From Pyropia yezoensis (taxonomy: Eukaryota > Rhodophyta > Bangiophyceae > Bangiales > Bangiaceae), in contig CM020618.1 of NCBI GenBank assembly GCA_009829735.1, forward strand, positions 29,302,894 through 29,366,893: a DNA stretch of 64,000 nt, read 5' to 3'. This document shows, in pieces, positions 11,331-21,040 of the stretch (position 1 is its first letter; the number at the start of each line of letters is the position of its first letter). The translations under genes and the position numbers were made by a program. The notes beneath the pieces are model-generated. The model worked only from the letters and a program-made list of their open reading frames with translations. It searched no databases and was not told the DNA's origin.

Positions 11331-13277
11331 ATGGCTAGCTCGGACCCCCCGTCGTCTGGGGAGTACACGGGTGACGCACGTACTTCAGTGCCTTCGAGTA
11401 CTGGTGAGACGCAGGTAGGTGTACCTGGGGTCGCAGAGGGACTAGAGGTCCCTCAAGCCAGCAGGACTGGAAGTACGGGCGGGCAACAGGCCACCCCGAC
11501 TCAGTCGGGAGTTCACTCGGGTGACACTTCTGATGTGGGTGGGCCGAAGTCTGGCCACCGTGTGGTACACTCAAAGGGAACGTCCCAAGGGGTGAGGACT
11601 GTCCCCGCGGGTTCGACTCGGGCTGGAGCCAACTTTGGCTTGGAGCCGTCGCCAACTAGGCTTTCGGAGGACGGCGGACCTCCGTTGGTCGGCGATGAGC
11701 TCGCGCCCATGCCCCCGGTTGAGACCCCTGAGGAACGTGGTTACCCCTCAGGTGGACTCCCGGAGGCGGACCGAGACTCAACTGGAGTCGTCAATCCACT
11801 CCTCGCGGAAACTGTCCGTCGGGAGGCGACCAATGTGTTGCGGCAGACTTTGCCGGACCTGGTGGTCACGATGACGAATACTATTCTGAATCAGATTGTG
11901 GCGAGTTTGCCAGATGGCCTTAATGTCCAAACCGGATTGGGGCTTTCGAGCCCGCAGGCGCAGGGGGAATCCCCCCTTACGCCTATCTCTGGTCGCCCCG
12001 AACTGGGGGCGACACCTGTGACTCCCAACGAGGGAGCCACACCATACTCGGTGGGGCGTGCGCCCTTCACGGGGGAGTTCCCCCCGGAAACACCGGTGGC
12101 GACACCAAGCGCGCCGCGCCGGACTACAGGCACTGAGAGTGAACTTACCCCAGTGCCACAGCGGCTGTTCCCTCAACGTGCGGTGCCGCCCAAGATCCAG
12201 GTAGCCAACCCGGTCTACCAGAGGATCTTTGACTGTGAGACCTACGCCCTCCACAACAAGTCGGTGGCGTATGGTCCTGACCAGGCCCGAGCCATGGGCC
12301 GTGCCAAGAAGAATGCACTTCATTCTTTTGGGCACAAAGCGGAGTGAGACGGAACTCCCCCCCTCCGTGTCTTTGAGTTCCTACGTCGTTTCACAAAAGC
12401 CTGTGACGACAATGCCATAAGTGAAGGCATGGCTTTTTACATGCTACAGGAGTTTACGAAGGGCGACCTACGGACAGAACTTATGTCCGTCATGCCCAGC
12501 TCCTCAAGTGGAGGCGCTGGGGAGGTGACGTCCTATTTGGAGCTCGTCAACTGGTTGTTGAGAGCCATGGTTGATGAGGCAGCGTTGGCTTCTCAAGTCG
12601 AGGAGTTTACCCAAGCTCATCAGGAAGAGATTGAGGACGAGTTGTCCTTTGCGGAGCGGGTTCGTAAGCTCAACAATCTTTGTGGGTTTCTTCATCCACA
12701 AGCTGTGGTGAAGAGTCGGTTTTTGGAGGGACTCCATTGGTCAGTCCGGATGGAGACCCGGGAGCATAACACTGCCCGGGCGACCCTGGCCGAGTTGGCC
12801 AGGTTCGCCTATCGCAGAGGCGAGGCCTACCGCAAGTTGCGGGAGGAACAACGCCAGGAGCGTCAGGCCGAGTTGGCCAAGGAACGGGAGGAGGCGCGCC
12901 AGGCCAGAGAGTTGAGAGAGGCACGCCGAATCCGCAAGGAGAGGGTGGTAGCTGCCGTGGGAACTTCCCAGGGTACCTCTTCGTCTTCCCCAGTTGGGAA
13001 GACCCCTCCCGGAACGGACCATCGGTGTTGGAACTGCAACTCCGATGGTCACTGGGCATATGATTGCCCCAAGTTGAGTAAACGCATCCAACAACTTGTT
13101 AGGAATGCGAGTAAAAAGTCGGCTACGAACGAAGTACGTTCACTCCGCGAGGGTGGGTCTCGACCGGTCGTTGCGGTCGCCACACCCTCGGCGGAGGAGG
13201 CGGACACGTCGTCCTCGGACTCGTCGTCTTCCTCCCCGCCCTCAGATTCGGACGCCAAGTCGGCGGGAAACGAATGA
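11331..13277 (+). CDS. gag: Gag polyprotein (first copy), with one in-frame TGA
   Basis: The structural protein of the element. The start is the ATG at 11,331 (AACATGGCT context). The first 338 residues are Ser/Thr/Pro/Gly-rich. A TGA at 12,345-12,347 interrupts the frame, which stays open without a shift on both sides. The second part, with a capsid-like helical region rich in Glu/Arg/Leu, ends in a CCHC zinc knuckle, CWNCNSDGHWAYDC (about 13,027-13,068), and an acidic serine tail. The stop overlaps the pol start as ATGA. The TGA could be a mutation, a sequencing error or a readthrough site. The matching position of the second copy lies in the assembly gap, so it cannot be compared. Confidence 0.85.
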
Positions 13278-16200
13278 CCGTTGGGGCTGGTCGTCCGAAG
13301 CTCACAACGGCAGCCTCGGCCAAGTGGGCCAGGAGGACGAACCAACCGCGCCGGATACTGCGGCGACCTAAGGGAGTCCGCCCACCTCGGGTAGGACTCC
13401 CCAAGAACGTAAACCTACGTCGGGTCATCGCGGTGCTGACGGGTGAGAACTTCCAGGTGGCTGGACGGGTGCAACTTGCCCCCGCCCGTGCATGCTGTAC
13501 CCGTATCGTACTTGATACCGGGTCAGGAGCCTCCTTGATACGCAAGTCGCTATTACCAAAGGAGGTGAAGCTCCAACGCTGGAGGTCCAAAGCTGACCAT
13601 ATGATTGACATCAATGGTGGGGTACTTCCCATCGTTGGTGCCGTGACCCTACCAACTAGGTTGGGAACCCATGAGGTCGACGTGACCTATGGCGTAGTTG
13701 AGAATATATCGGTACCCCTGCTTCTGGGTACCCCTTATGTTGTTACACAAGTGCCTTTGATTTGTGGCCCTGAGTACTGGGTCAAGTTGATGAATGGGGA
13801 GACTATCCCCATCCTTGGTAAGGGAAAGTCTGAGGCTCCTGTGACAGTCTCACAGTCGAAGCCTGTTTTCTCTGTGAGGGAAGGGTTTACTGCTACCCTG
13901 CGTTTAGCCCGCAAAGTCACGTTGCCCCCCAACTCGGTGGCGCACGTTGACGTTGTAACTGATTTTTCGGGGAACGGGTTGGTGCACCCTAACCCCCGTC
14001 TTGCTCGCAAGCACCAAGTGCATGTTGCCCTTGGCACGATGGACTCCAAAGCCGGAGTCCCGTGGAGGATCCAGGTGATGAACCTGAGCCCGACGCCCAA
14101 GTACTTCAAGTCGGGAGCCAAGTTCGGCTATATCGACCAACACGAGGGACCGGTAGTAGCGGTCACCCTCAACGCGGGCGCAAGTAGCGACCCGAAGTCC
14201 GGAAAGGAGAAGCATCAAGCCAAGTCGGCCACCTCTCCTCGGCCCCATGTGAACATGGAGGGTGTTCCCCCCAGGTTGAGGGTTCAAGTTGAACGCCTCT
14301 TGGACCAATATCACAAGTTGTGGGATGGTCAATTGGGACTCATGAGAGCTACCCAACACCGGATCGAGTTGAAGCCCGGTGCACCCCCTATACGCCAACA
14401 ACCGTATAGGGGAGGACCTCGTTCAAGGGCCCTCGTTAAGGAGCAAGTTGCTCGCATGGAGGCCCTCGATATGATCGAGGCCAGCAACGCCGAGTGGGCG
14501 AGTCCGGTGGTTATAGTCCCCAAAGTTGATGGGACCCCCCGGTTTTGTATCGACTACCGTAAGCTCAACGAGAGCACGGTGAAGGACAGTTATCCCCTAC
14601 CTAGGATGGATGACTGTCTGGACTCTCTGGGGGAGGCGAACGTGTTCTCTACCCTGGACTGTAACGCGGGGTACTGGCAAATTCCCATTGCCCCGGAGGA
14701 CAGGCATAAAACTACCTTTACCTGTCACTGTGGTACCTACCAGTGCAAGCGCCTACCGTTTGGTCTGTGTTACGCGCCGGCAACTTTCCAGCGCGCTATG
14801 GACATGATTCTGGCCGGAGTACGGTGGCAGATCTGTCTTGTGTACCTAGACGATATAATTGTGTTCTCCCGAAGTCCGGAGGAACACATTGGCCATCTTG
14901 GCCAGGTGTTCAAGCTACTTGCTGACGCCAGTGTGTCACTGAAGGCGAGTAAGTGCCACCTCTTTACTCAAGAGGTGGAGTACTTGGGACATGTTGTCCA
15001 TCCGGGGCGTCTCAGTGTTAACGAGAAGAACTTGAGGGCCATACGTAAGGCTCAGTACCCCCGGACCCAGACCCAGATGAGGAGCTTCCTCGGGATGTGT
15101 AACGTGTACCGACGTTTCACCAAGGGCTTCGCCAAGGTGGCGAAGCCGTTGAATGAGCTAGTGAGCTCAACGCTACCGAAGAACCTGCCTCCCCCAAGTC
15201 GGGTGGAGCAGGAATCCTTTGAGGCTCTTCGGGACCTTCTGCTGAAGCCCCCCATCTTGGCTATTCCCAGGTTGGGAGGCCACTACATCCTGGATGTGGA
15301 CGCTAGCTACGACCAACTTGGTTGTGTGTTGCTTCAGCAGCAGCCGGACAAGGAGTACTTGCCGGTGGGATACTTCAGTAAGGGGCTGAACTCGGCCGAG
15401 AAGAACTACGGAGTCACCGAGTTGGAAGGACTCGCAGTGGTATGGGCGGTGACGTCACTTCGTCACTACCTAGAGGGTGAGAAGTTCCTCATCCGCTGTG
15501 ACCACCGCGCGTTGCAGTTTATCTTCAAGACGGACTGTACGAACACTCGTCTCAACCGGTGGAGGGTGCGACTGGCACCCTTCAACTTTGACATTGAGTA
15601 CCGACCTGGCAGGCAACATGCCCTTGCCGATGGCCTCTCTCGGGTACCCACCGAGGGGCTGGACACTAACCCAGTCGATGAGGACATCCCCATCGTGGGG
15701 GTAGTCACGCGCTCGGGTCAGGCGTTGAACCCCGAGGCGCCAGGGAACAAGAAGTACTTGCCCCTGTCCCTGGACGAGGTGGTGAAGGCCCAGGCCGAGG
15801 ATCCCTTCTGCAAGTCGCAGAGGGATACATTGGATACGGTGGTTGAGACGCGCTTCTTTCTGGGAGATGATGGCCTCCTCATGAGGAGGGGGGTATTCCA
15901 GGGGACTGAACAACTTGTCGTCCCCGCATCCCTCAAGGACAGTATCCTTGAGAGGGAGCACAACGCTCCCACGGGTGGACACCTGGGGTGTAGTAGACTG
16001 TACCAGACCCTGAGGACCAGGTACTACTGGCCGTCCATGGTGGTGGACATCTACAGTTGGGTGGCTGCCTGCACAAGTTGTGCACAGAATCGTCTGATGG
16101 AACGGCGGCCTACTACGGCTATGCTATTGTTCCCGGCCAAGGAGCCCTTCGCCGCGTTGGCGATGGACATCCTTGGGCCACTGCCAGCGACCGAGGAAGG

Positions 16201-17257
16201 CAACCAGTACCTCCTGGTCATCTGTGACCGCTTCACGAAACTTACGCGAGCGATCCCACTGGCAGAGATCACGGCCATGTCGGTCGTGTCAGCCTTCCTA
16301 GATCACTGGGTTGCCGCGTATGGCATCCCAGATAGTACACTATCGGACAATGGACCGCAATTTGCGTCTGTACTGTTTCAGGGAGTGCTGGATATGTTGG
16401 GGGTTAAGGCAAACTATGCCACCCCCTACCACCCACAAACTAATGGGCAGGTGGAGCGCTTCAACAAAACTATTGTTAGGCAGCTGCGCCACTATGTGAG
16501 TGAGCACGTGAAGACGTGGGACCAATACATTTCTATCCTTACTACTGCCTACAATTCGCAGGTTCACTCATCTACAGGGGAAGTACCCCTCGCTTTTGTG
16601 ACCCCCCGTCGTGTGCGGTCTATTGCCGTGCGGCGGTCGCTCCCAACTGGGGAGGGTAGTGGCAGTACGCCTACTCCTACTGAGAGTAAGGCGGAGTTCG
16701 CTGCTAGGCTGGAGCACCTCATCCCTAAAGTCAGGGCTGAGATGGACAAAGCGCAAAAGCGCTACAAGCGTACCTTTGACAAAACGGTGCGCAATGCTAA
16801 ACATGTCCCCGAGCAGGGTGACTGGGTGCTGGTACACTCGCACACCCCAACTGGGGGTAAGCTGGTATTCCAGACGAAGGGACCGTACCAGGTCCTTCGT
16901 ACTGATGGGCGGCGCTTCACCATCGAAAGTGACGATGGGGTCCGCACAGTGAACGGACAGGACGTGGTCAAAGTTGCACCACCGCCTGCAGGCGACCCAG
17001 CTTGGGCACGTGCGTTGGAGTCGTGGCGCCTCCCCTTACTGCCTGCGGCCAAACAGGGCCCGCAGGAGTACGTGTTCGATAAGTTCATCGACCACGGATG
17101 GGATGAAGACACTGACCGCCTCATGTTGAGGGTGCGTTGGTTTGGCTACAAAGCCAAGGACGATACATGGGAGTATGTGGAGGACCTTCCTGCTGAGAAG
17201 GTCCGGGCGTACTGTGCCCGGAATGAGATAGACCCTAACAGCCCTCCCTCAACGTGA
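13274..17257 (+). CDS. pol: Pol polyprotein (first copy): protease, RT, RNase H, integrase, chromodomain
   Basis: A 1,327-residue intact polyprotein that copies the element RNA and integrates it. Aspartic protease DTGSGAS is at residues 81-87. Reverse transcriptase follows with FCIDYRKLN near 424 and the catalytic YLDD at 524-527. RNase H starts near 672 (DVDAS). The integrase has an HHCC finger near 896-935 (HNAPTGGH...CTSC) and a D965-D1025-E1061 core, the last two 35 residues apart. A GPY-type module follows (GPYQVLR). A chromodomain begins near 1,265 (EYVFDKF, then VRWFGY and TWEYVEDL), placing it among chromoviruses. The ATG lies in the gag stop (ATGA), -1 relative to gag, so translation probably couples by reinitiation or a frameshift. 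Confidence 0.97.
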   Translation: MTVGAGRPKLTTAASAKWARRTNQPRRILRRPKGVRPPRVGLPKNVNLRRVIAVLTGENFQVAGRVQLAPARACCTRIVLDTGSGASLIRKSLLPKEVKLQRWRSKADHMIDINGGVLPIVGAVTLPTRLGTHEVDVTYGVVENISVPLLLGTPYVVTQVPLICGPEYWVKLMNGETIPILGKGKSEAPVTVSQSKPVFSVREGFTATLRLARKVTLPPNSVAHVDVVTDFSGNGLVHPNPRLARKHQVHVALGTMDSKAGVPWRIQVMNLSPTPKYFKSGAKFGYIDQHEGPVVAVTLNAGASSDPKSGKEKHQAKSATSPRPHVNMEGVPPRLRVQVERLLDQYHKLWDGQLGLMRATQHRIELKPGAPPIRQQPYRGGPRSRALVKEQVARMEALDMIEASNAEWASPVVIVPKVDGTPRFCIDYRKLNESTVKDSYPLPRMDDCLDSLGEANVFSTLDCNAGYWQIPIAPEDRHKTTFTCHCGTYQCKRLPFGLCYAPATFQRAMDMILAGVRWQICLVYLDDIIVFSRSPEEHIGHLGQVFKLLADASVSLKASKCHLFTQEVEYLGHVVHPGRLSVNEKNLRAIRKAQYPRTQTQMRSFLGMCNVYRRFTKGFAKVAKPLNELVSSTLPKNLPPPSRVEQESFEALRDLLLKPPILAIPRLGGHYILDVDASYDQLGCVLLQQQPDKEYLPVGYFSKGLNSAEKNYGVTELEGLAVVWAVTSLRHYLEGEKFLIRCDHRALQFIFKTDCTNTRLNRWRVRLAPFNFDIEYRPGRQHALADGLSRVPTEGLDTNPVDEDIPIVGVVTRSGQALNPEAPGNKKYLPLSLDEVVKAQAEDPFCKSQRDTLDTVVETRFFLGDDGLLMRRGVFQGTEQLVVPASLKDSILEREHNAPTGGHLGCSRLYQTLRTRYYWPSMVVDIYSWVAACTSCAQNRLMERRPTTAMLLFPAKEPFAALAMDILGPLPATEEGNQYLLVICDRFTKLTRAIPLAEITAMSVVSAFLDHWVAAYGIPDSTLSDNGPQFASVLFQGVLDMLGVKANYATPYHPQTNGQVERFNKTIVRQLRHYVSEHVKTWDQYISILTTAYNSQVHSSTGEVPLAFVTPRRVRSIAVRRSLPTGEGSGSTPTPTESKAEFAARLEHLIPKVRAEMDKAQKRYKRTFDKTVRNAKHVPEQGDWVLVHSHTPTGGKLVFQTKGPYQVLRTDGRRFTIESDDGVRTVNGQDVVKVAPPPAGDPAWARALESWRLPLLPAAKQGPQEYVFDKFIDHGWDEDTDRLMLRVRWFGYKAKDDTWEYVEDLPAEKVRAYCARNEIDPNSPPST

Positions 17258-17368
17258 GGGAAGGCCGAGCAGCAGTGCCACGAGAGTGCTTCAAGTCGAA
17301 GTGGTACTCAGAGTAGCTTTTAACTACAGCCCTAACCCTCACACTCTCACAACAAAGGCAGCTGCCAA

Positions 17369-19311
17369 CTAGGCACGCATGCTAGACTCTCCCACTCCAC
17401 GGCCCTCGCCCTCACGTGGAGGCGAGCGGCGAGACCCACGCCGATAACGGTCTCCACTCGTTGGAGGGGGCGGCGGCTCCAAGTCGGAACCGTCGCGCCC
17501 CTCACGGTCGCGCAAGTGGCGCCGACCGTGGCCACTCTTTTGCCTGGTCTTGCGCGCAAGTTTGCGACGCAGACGCTGGACAGACTCCGTCTCCGACGGG
17601 GTAGAGGACTCCGAAACGGAGTAAGACAACTCGTCTTCCAATACGGAAGGAGAGCGCTGCGAGTGTCGGCGACGACGGCGAGGAGGCGAGTATGCCCGGC
17701 TCGCGCGACGTTTGCCACGCCCAAATGGGGCTGGCTGGGGCATGATAGCCCCAATGCGAGCCAACTCGGCTGTCATAAACTCCGCCACCGACTCGCAACT
17801 CGCGGTCGCCACTGCAGTACGAACGCGCTCCTCAAGTTGAGGAGTCTCGGAACTCTGTAGGGTTGCGGTCGACGCGGCCAACCAGGAAATGGTGCGCACC
17901 AACGTGGTGATCATCATCTCTGAGGTTAGAGGCGTGGGCGGCAACACCAACTTGGGGTATACCGTCAGGACGGTGGCCCCCAAGTTAGGGGACACCGGGG
18001 TGGAAGACTCCACGGCCACGCTGATCGGGATGTTCCCGTGAGGTTGGAAAGGAACCGGAGGAAGCGGAGGGGCCCGCCGAGGTGGCGGTACCCGGGTGTA
18101 ACTGCGACCCCGACTTGGGGCTCCCGCAGTGGGTTGAGTCATGTGGTCATCATAGGACGGCACGGCCGTAACTATGGGCTTGTCCGGGGGTGGCGCAGTG
18201 TGGCGATCCACCCCCGGGGCATACGGGTAGTCCCCGATGCCCAACCCCTCTCGTAGGACCACACGGCCGTCGTGAAGTTCACGAGCGACCCACACGAACT
18301 GGCGAAGTGCGCCATCGTCCTTGGGCCCACGAGTGGGGCGGCGCAACTTGTGCTCAATGCTCTCCCACTCGATAAACTTATGGAGCCGGAGCATCTCCTC
18401 AAGTAGAGTGAGTTGTCCTGATGAGCACCCCTCAGCAACTAGCTGAGGGGTGAGCTGTTCCAAACCCTGGATGAGCCGGAGGGGGAGATGCCAGAGCATC
18501 CCCCGCCGCTGAACACAGGACACCCAGGTCGACATGACCTCGAGGAGCCACTGGGTGGCCAACATGGCCCACACCAGGTGATCAGGGGCAGCCGTCAACA
18601 TGACGGAGCCGAAGTGGTCAAGCAACCGGGGCAACAACGCCGGGAACCCGTAGGGGACCTCAACTTGAGGCCACCACTCGGGCTTCTTCGGATAGTACTG
18701 CTCCTTACTGGCAGCAGACTGTTGAGGAAACTCAAGTTGAGCCGAGGTCACCAAGTAGGGACCTCGCCGGAAGTCTTTCTCCATCCGCACATCAAAGTGA
18801 TGAGTGTGCGGATCGGCCTCGTGGAGGTACGGTGGGCGAGTTGCCACAGCGTCCCACGTGAAGGTCGGAAAGTCGCCGGGACCCGGGATAGTTCCCCGCG
18901 GTCTACCATGGCCTTGGCACGTTGGACGTCTTCAACCTCCTCGTCGTCCAGGAAGGCAAACTGGTCCGTCCTGAAGCCGGCCGGGAACCCGATCCTACGG
19001 GGATACTTCTCCCGTAGGCGGTCCCATACCCGGCCCATCGCTGCGCCAAGTCGGCCACAGCGAAGAACAGTCAACCCCTCCTCATAAAGAGGCCAAGCGG
19101 GGTAAAACCACCGCCCCAAGGCCTCACGCGGGACAACTTGTCCCGCCTCCGGGGGAGATCCCGCCGTCAACCCAAAGCCGGGTGACGCGGGAGTCCCATC
19201 CCCCGGAGCGATCGCGGAGCCCCCGCCGGAAGTCCCGGCGGGTGCTGCACCGTAGGAGGTGTCCTCCATGCGCTCGTCAAGAGAGTCCGTCTCCACTCCC
19301 GGAGTCGCCAT
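17369..19311 (-). pseudogene. Antisense ORF of the element (first copy), 1-bp frameshift
   Basis: Same gene as the intact minus-strand ORF at 25,133-27,076. A C-run at 18,894-18,897 has four C where the second copy has five. This splits the frame into an amino-terminal part (from the ATG at 19,311) and a carboxy-terminal part. The rest is almost identical, so the break is either a recent mutation or a homopolymer sequencing error. Confidence 0.8.
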
Positions 19312-19646
19312 GACTCTCCCCAAGTAAGGGAGAGACGCTCTGGCTATCGCAGAACGAGACCCGCCTCGAGTTGACGGGGACTCGGATCGTGGGTATACGG
19401 GTGGCCTCCCCAGCGTGGGGCGGCCCAGTGGAAAGTGAAAGGGAGGTGGTGGTGAAGGTGAAGTGTGAACTGAAGAAAGCAAGCTGCCGAGTGGGTAAGC
19501 TTGAGGAGAGGGGCGGTCAACGTGACCGCCTCCACATCCGCGTTACGTACACGCTGGGGGACAGCAAGTCGCGCCCCCAACGCGAGACGTGCGTTTACGC
19601 ACCCCCTCACAGGGCGACCGGGTCGGTCGGAACTGAGGAGAGGGAG

Positions 19647-19963
19647 TGTGGCAGTATTGACCCCCAGGTGGGGGGGCAACACGTGCCATGCAAGGGGCGG
19701 CAGGCCACTAGCCTGATCCGTTCCTCCCCTGCATTTGGGTCCATATTCCCTAAGTTTGGATAGTTAGCTTAGTAGTAAATCCAACTTGGATTTTGAGGGT
19801 TTTCTGCATTTATCGTCTTGAATTTTCGTGTGGCCCGGTGGGCAGGTGCTGGGTGGGAGATTCTGAGTGGCGAGATTCTGAGTGGACCCTGGGGGGATAA
19901 GGGGAGGGACAGCGGGGCTTGCCCTGCGTCCCCGTCCCGACCAAGAAACTGTTGGACCACACA
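19647..19963 (+). repeat. Middle LTR, partial, running into the gap
   Basis: It starts TGTGGCAG and stops at the gap after about 317 bp. At both diagnostic sites that it covers it matches the 3' LTR, not the 5' LTR. In the 400 bp before the gap there are at least eight single-base indels, mostly in short homopolymers (for example TCCCCTGC for TCCCCCTGC and TTTGGATAG for TTTGGGATAG), which is what a poorly polished contig end looks like. Confidence 0.85.
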
Positions 19964-20463
19964 NNNNNNNNNNNNNNNNNNNNNNNNNNNNNNNNNNNNN
20001 NNNNNNNNNNNNNNNNNNNNNNNNNNNNNNNNNNNNNNNNNNNNNNNNNNNNNNNNNNNNNNNNNNNNNNNNNNNNNNNNNNNNNNNNNNNNNNNNNNNN
20101 NNNNNNNNNNNNNNNNNNNNNNNNNNNNNNNNNNNNNNNNNNNNNNNNNNNNNNNNNNNNNNNNNNNNNNNNNNNNNNNNNNNNNNNNNNNNNNNNNNNN
20201 NNNNNNNNNNNNNNNNNNNNNNNNNNNNNNNNNNNNNNNNNNNNNNNNNNNNNNNNNNNNNNNNNNNNNNNNNNNNNNNNNNNNNNNNNNNNNNNNNNNN
20301 NNNNNNNNNNNNNNNNNNNNNNNNNNNNNNNNNNNNNNNNNNNNNNNNNNNNNNNNNNNNNNNNNNNNNNNNNNNNNNNNNNNNNNNNNNNNNNNNNNNN
20401 NNNNNNNNNNNNNNNNNNNNNNNNNNNNNNNNNNNNNNNNNNNNNNNNNNNNNNNNNNNNNNN
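19964..20463. other. Assembly gap of exactly 500 N
   Basis: A placeholder gap. By comparison with the first copy it would hide about 1,658 bp, from mid-LTR to the middle of gag, if a second copy really follows. Any reading frame that crosses it is meaningless. Confidence 1.
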
Positions 20464-21040
20464 AGCTGTGGTGAAGAGTCGGTTTTTGGAGGGACTCCAT
20501 TGGTCAGTCCGGATGGAGACCCGGGAGCATAACACTGCCCGGGCGACCCTGGCCGAGTTGGCCAGGTTCGCCTATCGCAGAGGCGAGGCCTACCGCAAGT
20601 TGCGGGAGGAACAACGCCAGGAGCGTCAGGCCGAGTTGGCCAAGGAACGGGAGGAGGCGCGCCAGGCCAGAGAGTTGAGAGAGGCACGCCGAATCCGCAA
20701 GGAGAGGGTGGTAGCTGCCGTGGGAACTTCCCAGGGTACCTCTTCGTCTTCCCCAGTTGGGAAGACCCCTCCCGGAACGGACCATCGGTGTTGGAACTGC
20801 AACTCCGATGGTCACTGGGCATATGATTGCCCCAAGTTGAGTAAACGCATCCAACAACTTGTTAGGAATGCGAGTAAAAAGTCGGCTACGAACGAAGTAC
20901 GTTCACTCCGCGAGGGTGGGTCTCGACCGGTCGTTGCGGTCGCCACACCCTCGGCGGAGGAGGCGGACACGTCGTCCTCGGACTCGTCGTCTTCCTCCCC
21001 GCCCTCAGATTCGGACGCCAAGTCGGCGGGAAACGAATGA
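20464..21040 (+). CDS. gag: Gag, 3' part (second copy)
   Basis: The frame is open from the gap edge to the TGA at 21,038-21,040, and the sequence matches the first copy from 12,701 onward. It includes the CCHC knuckle and the acidic serine tail. The 5' part, including the position of the in-frame TGA of the first copy, is lost in the gap. Confidence 0.85.
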
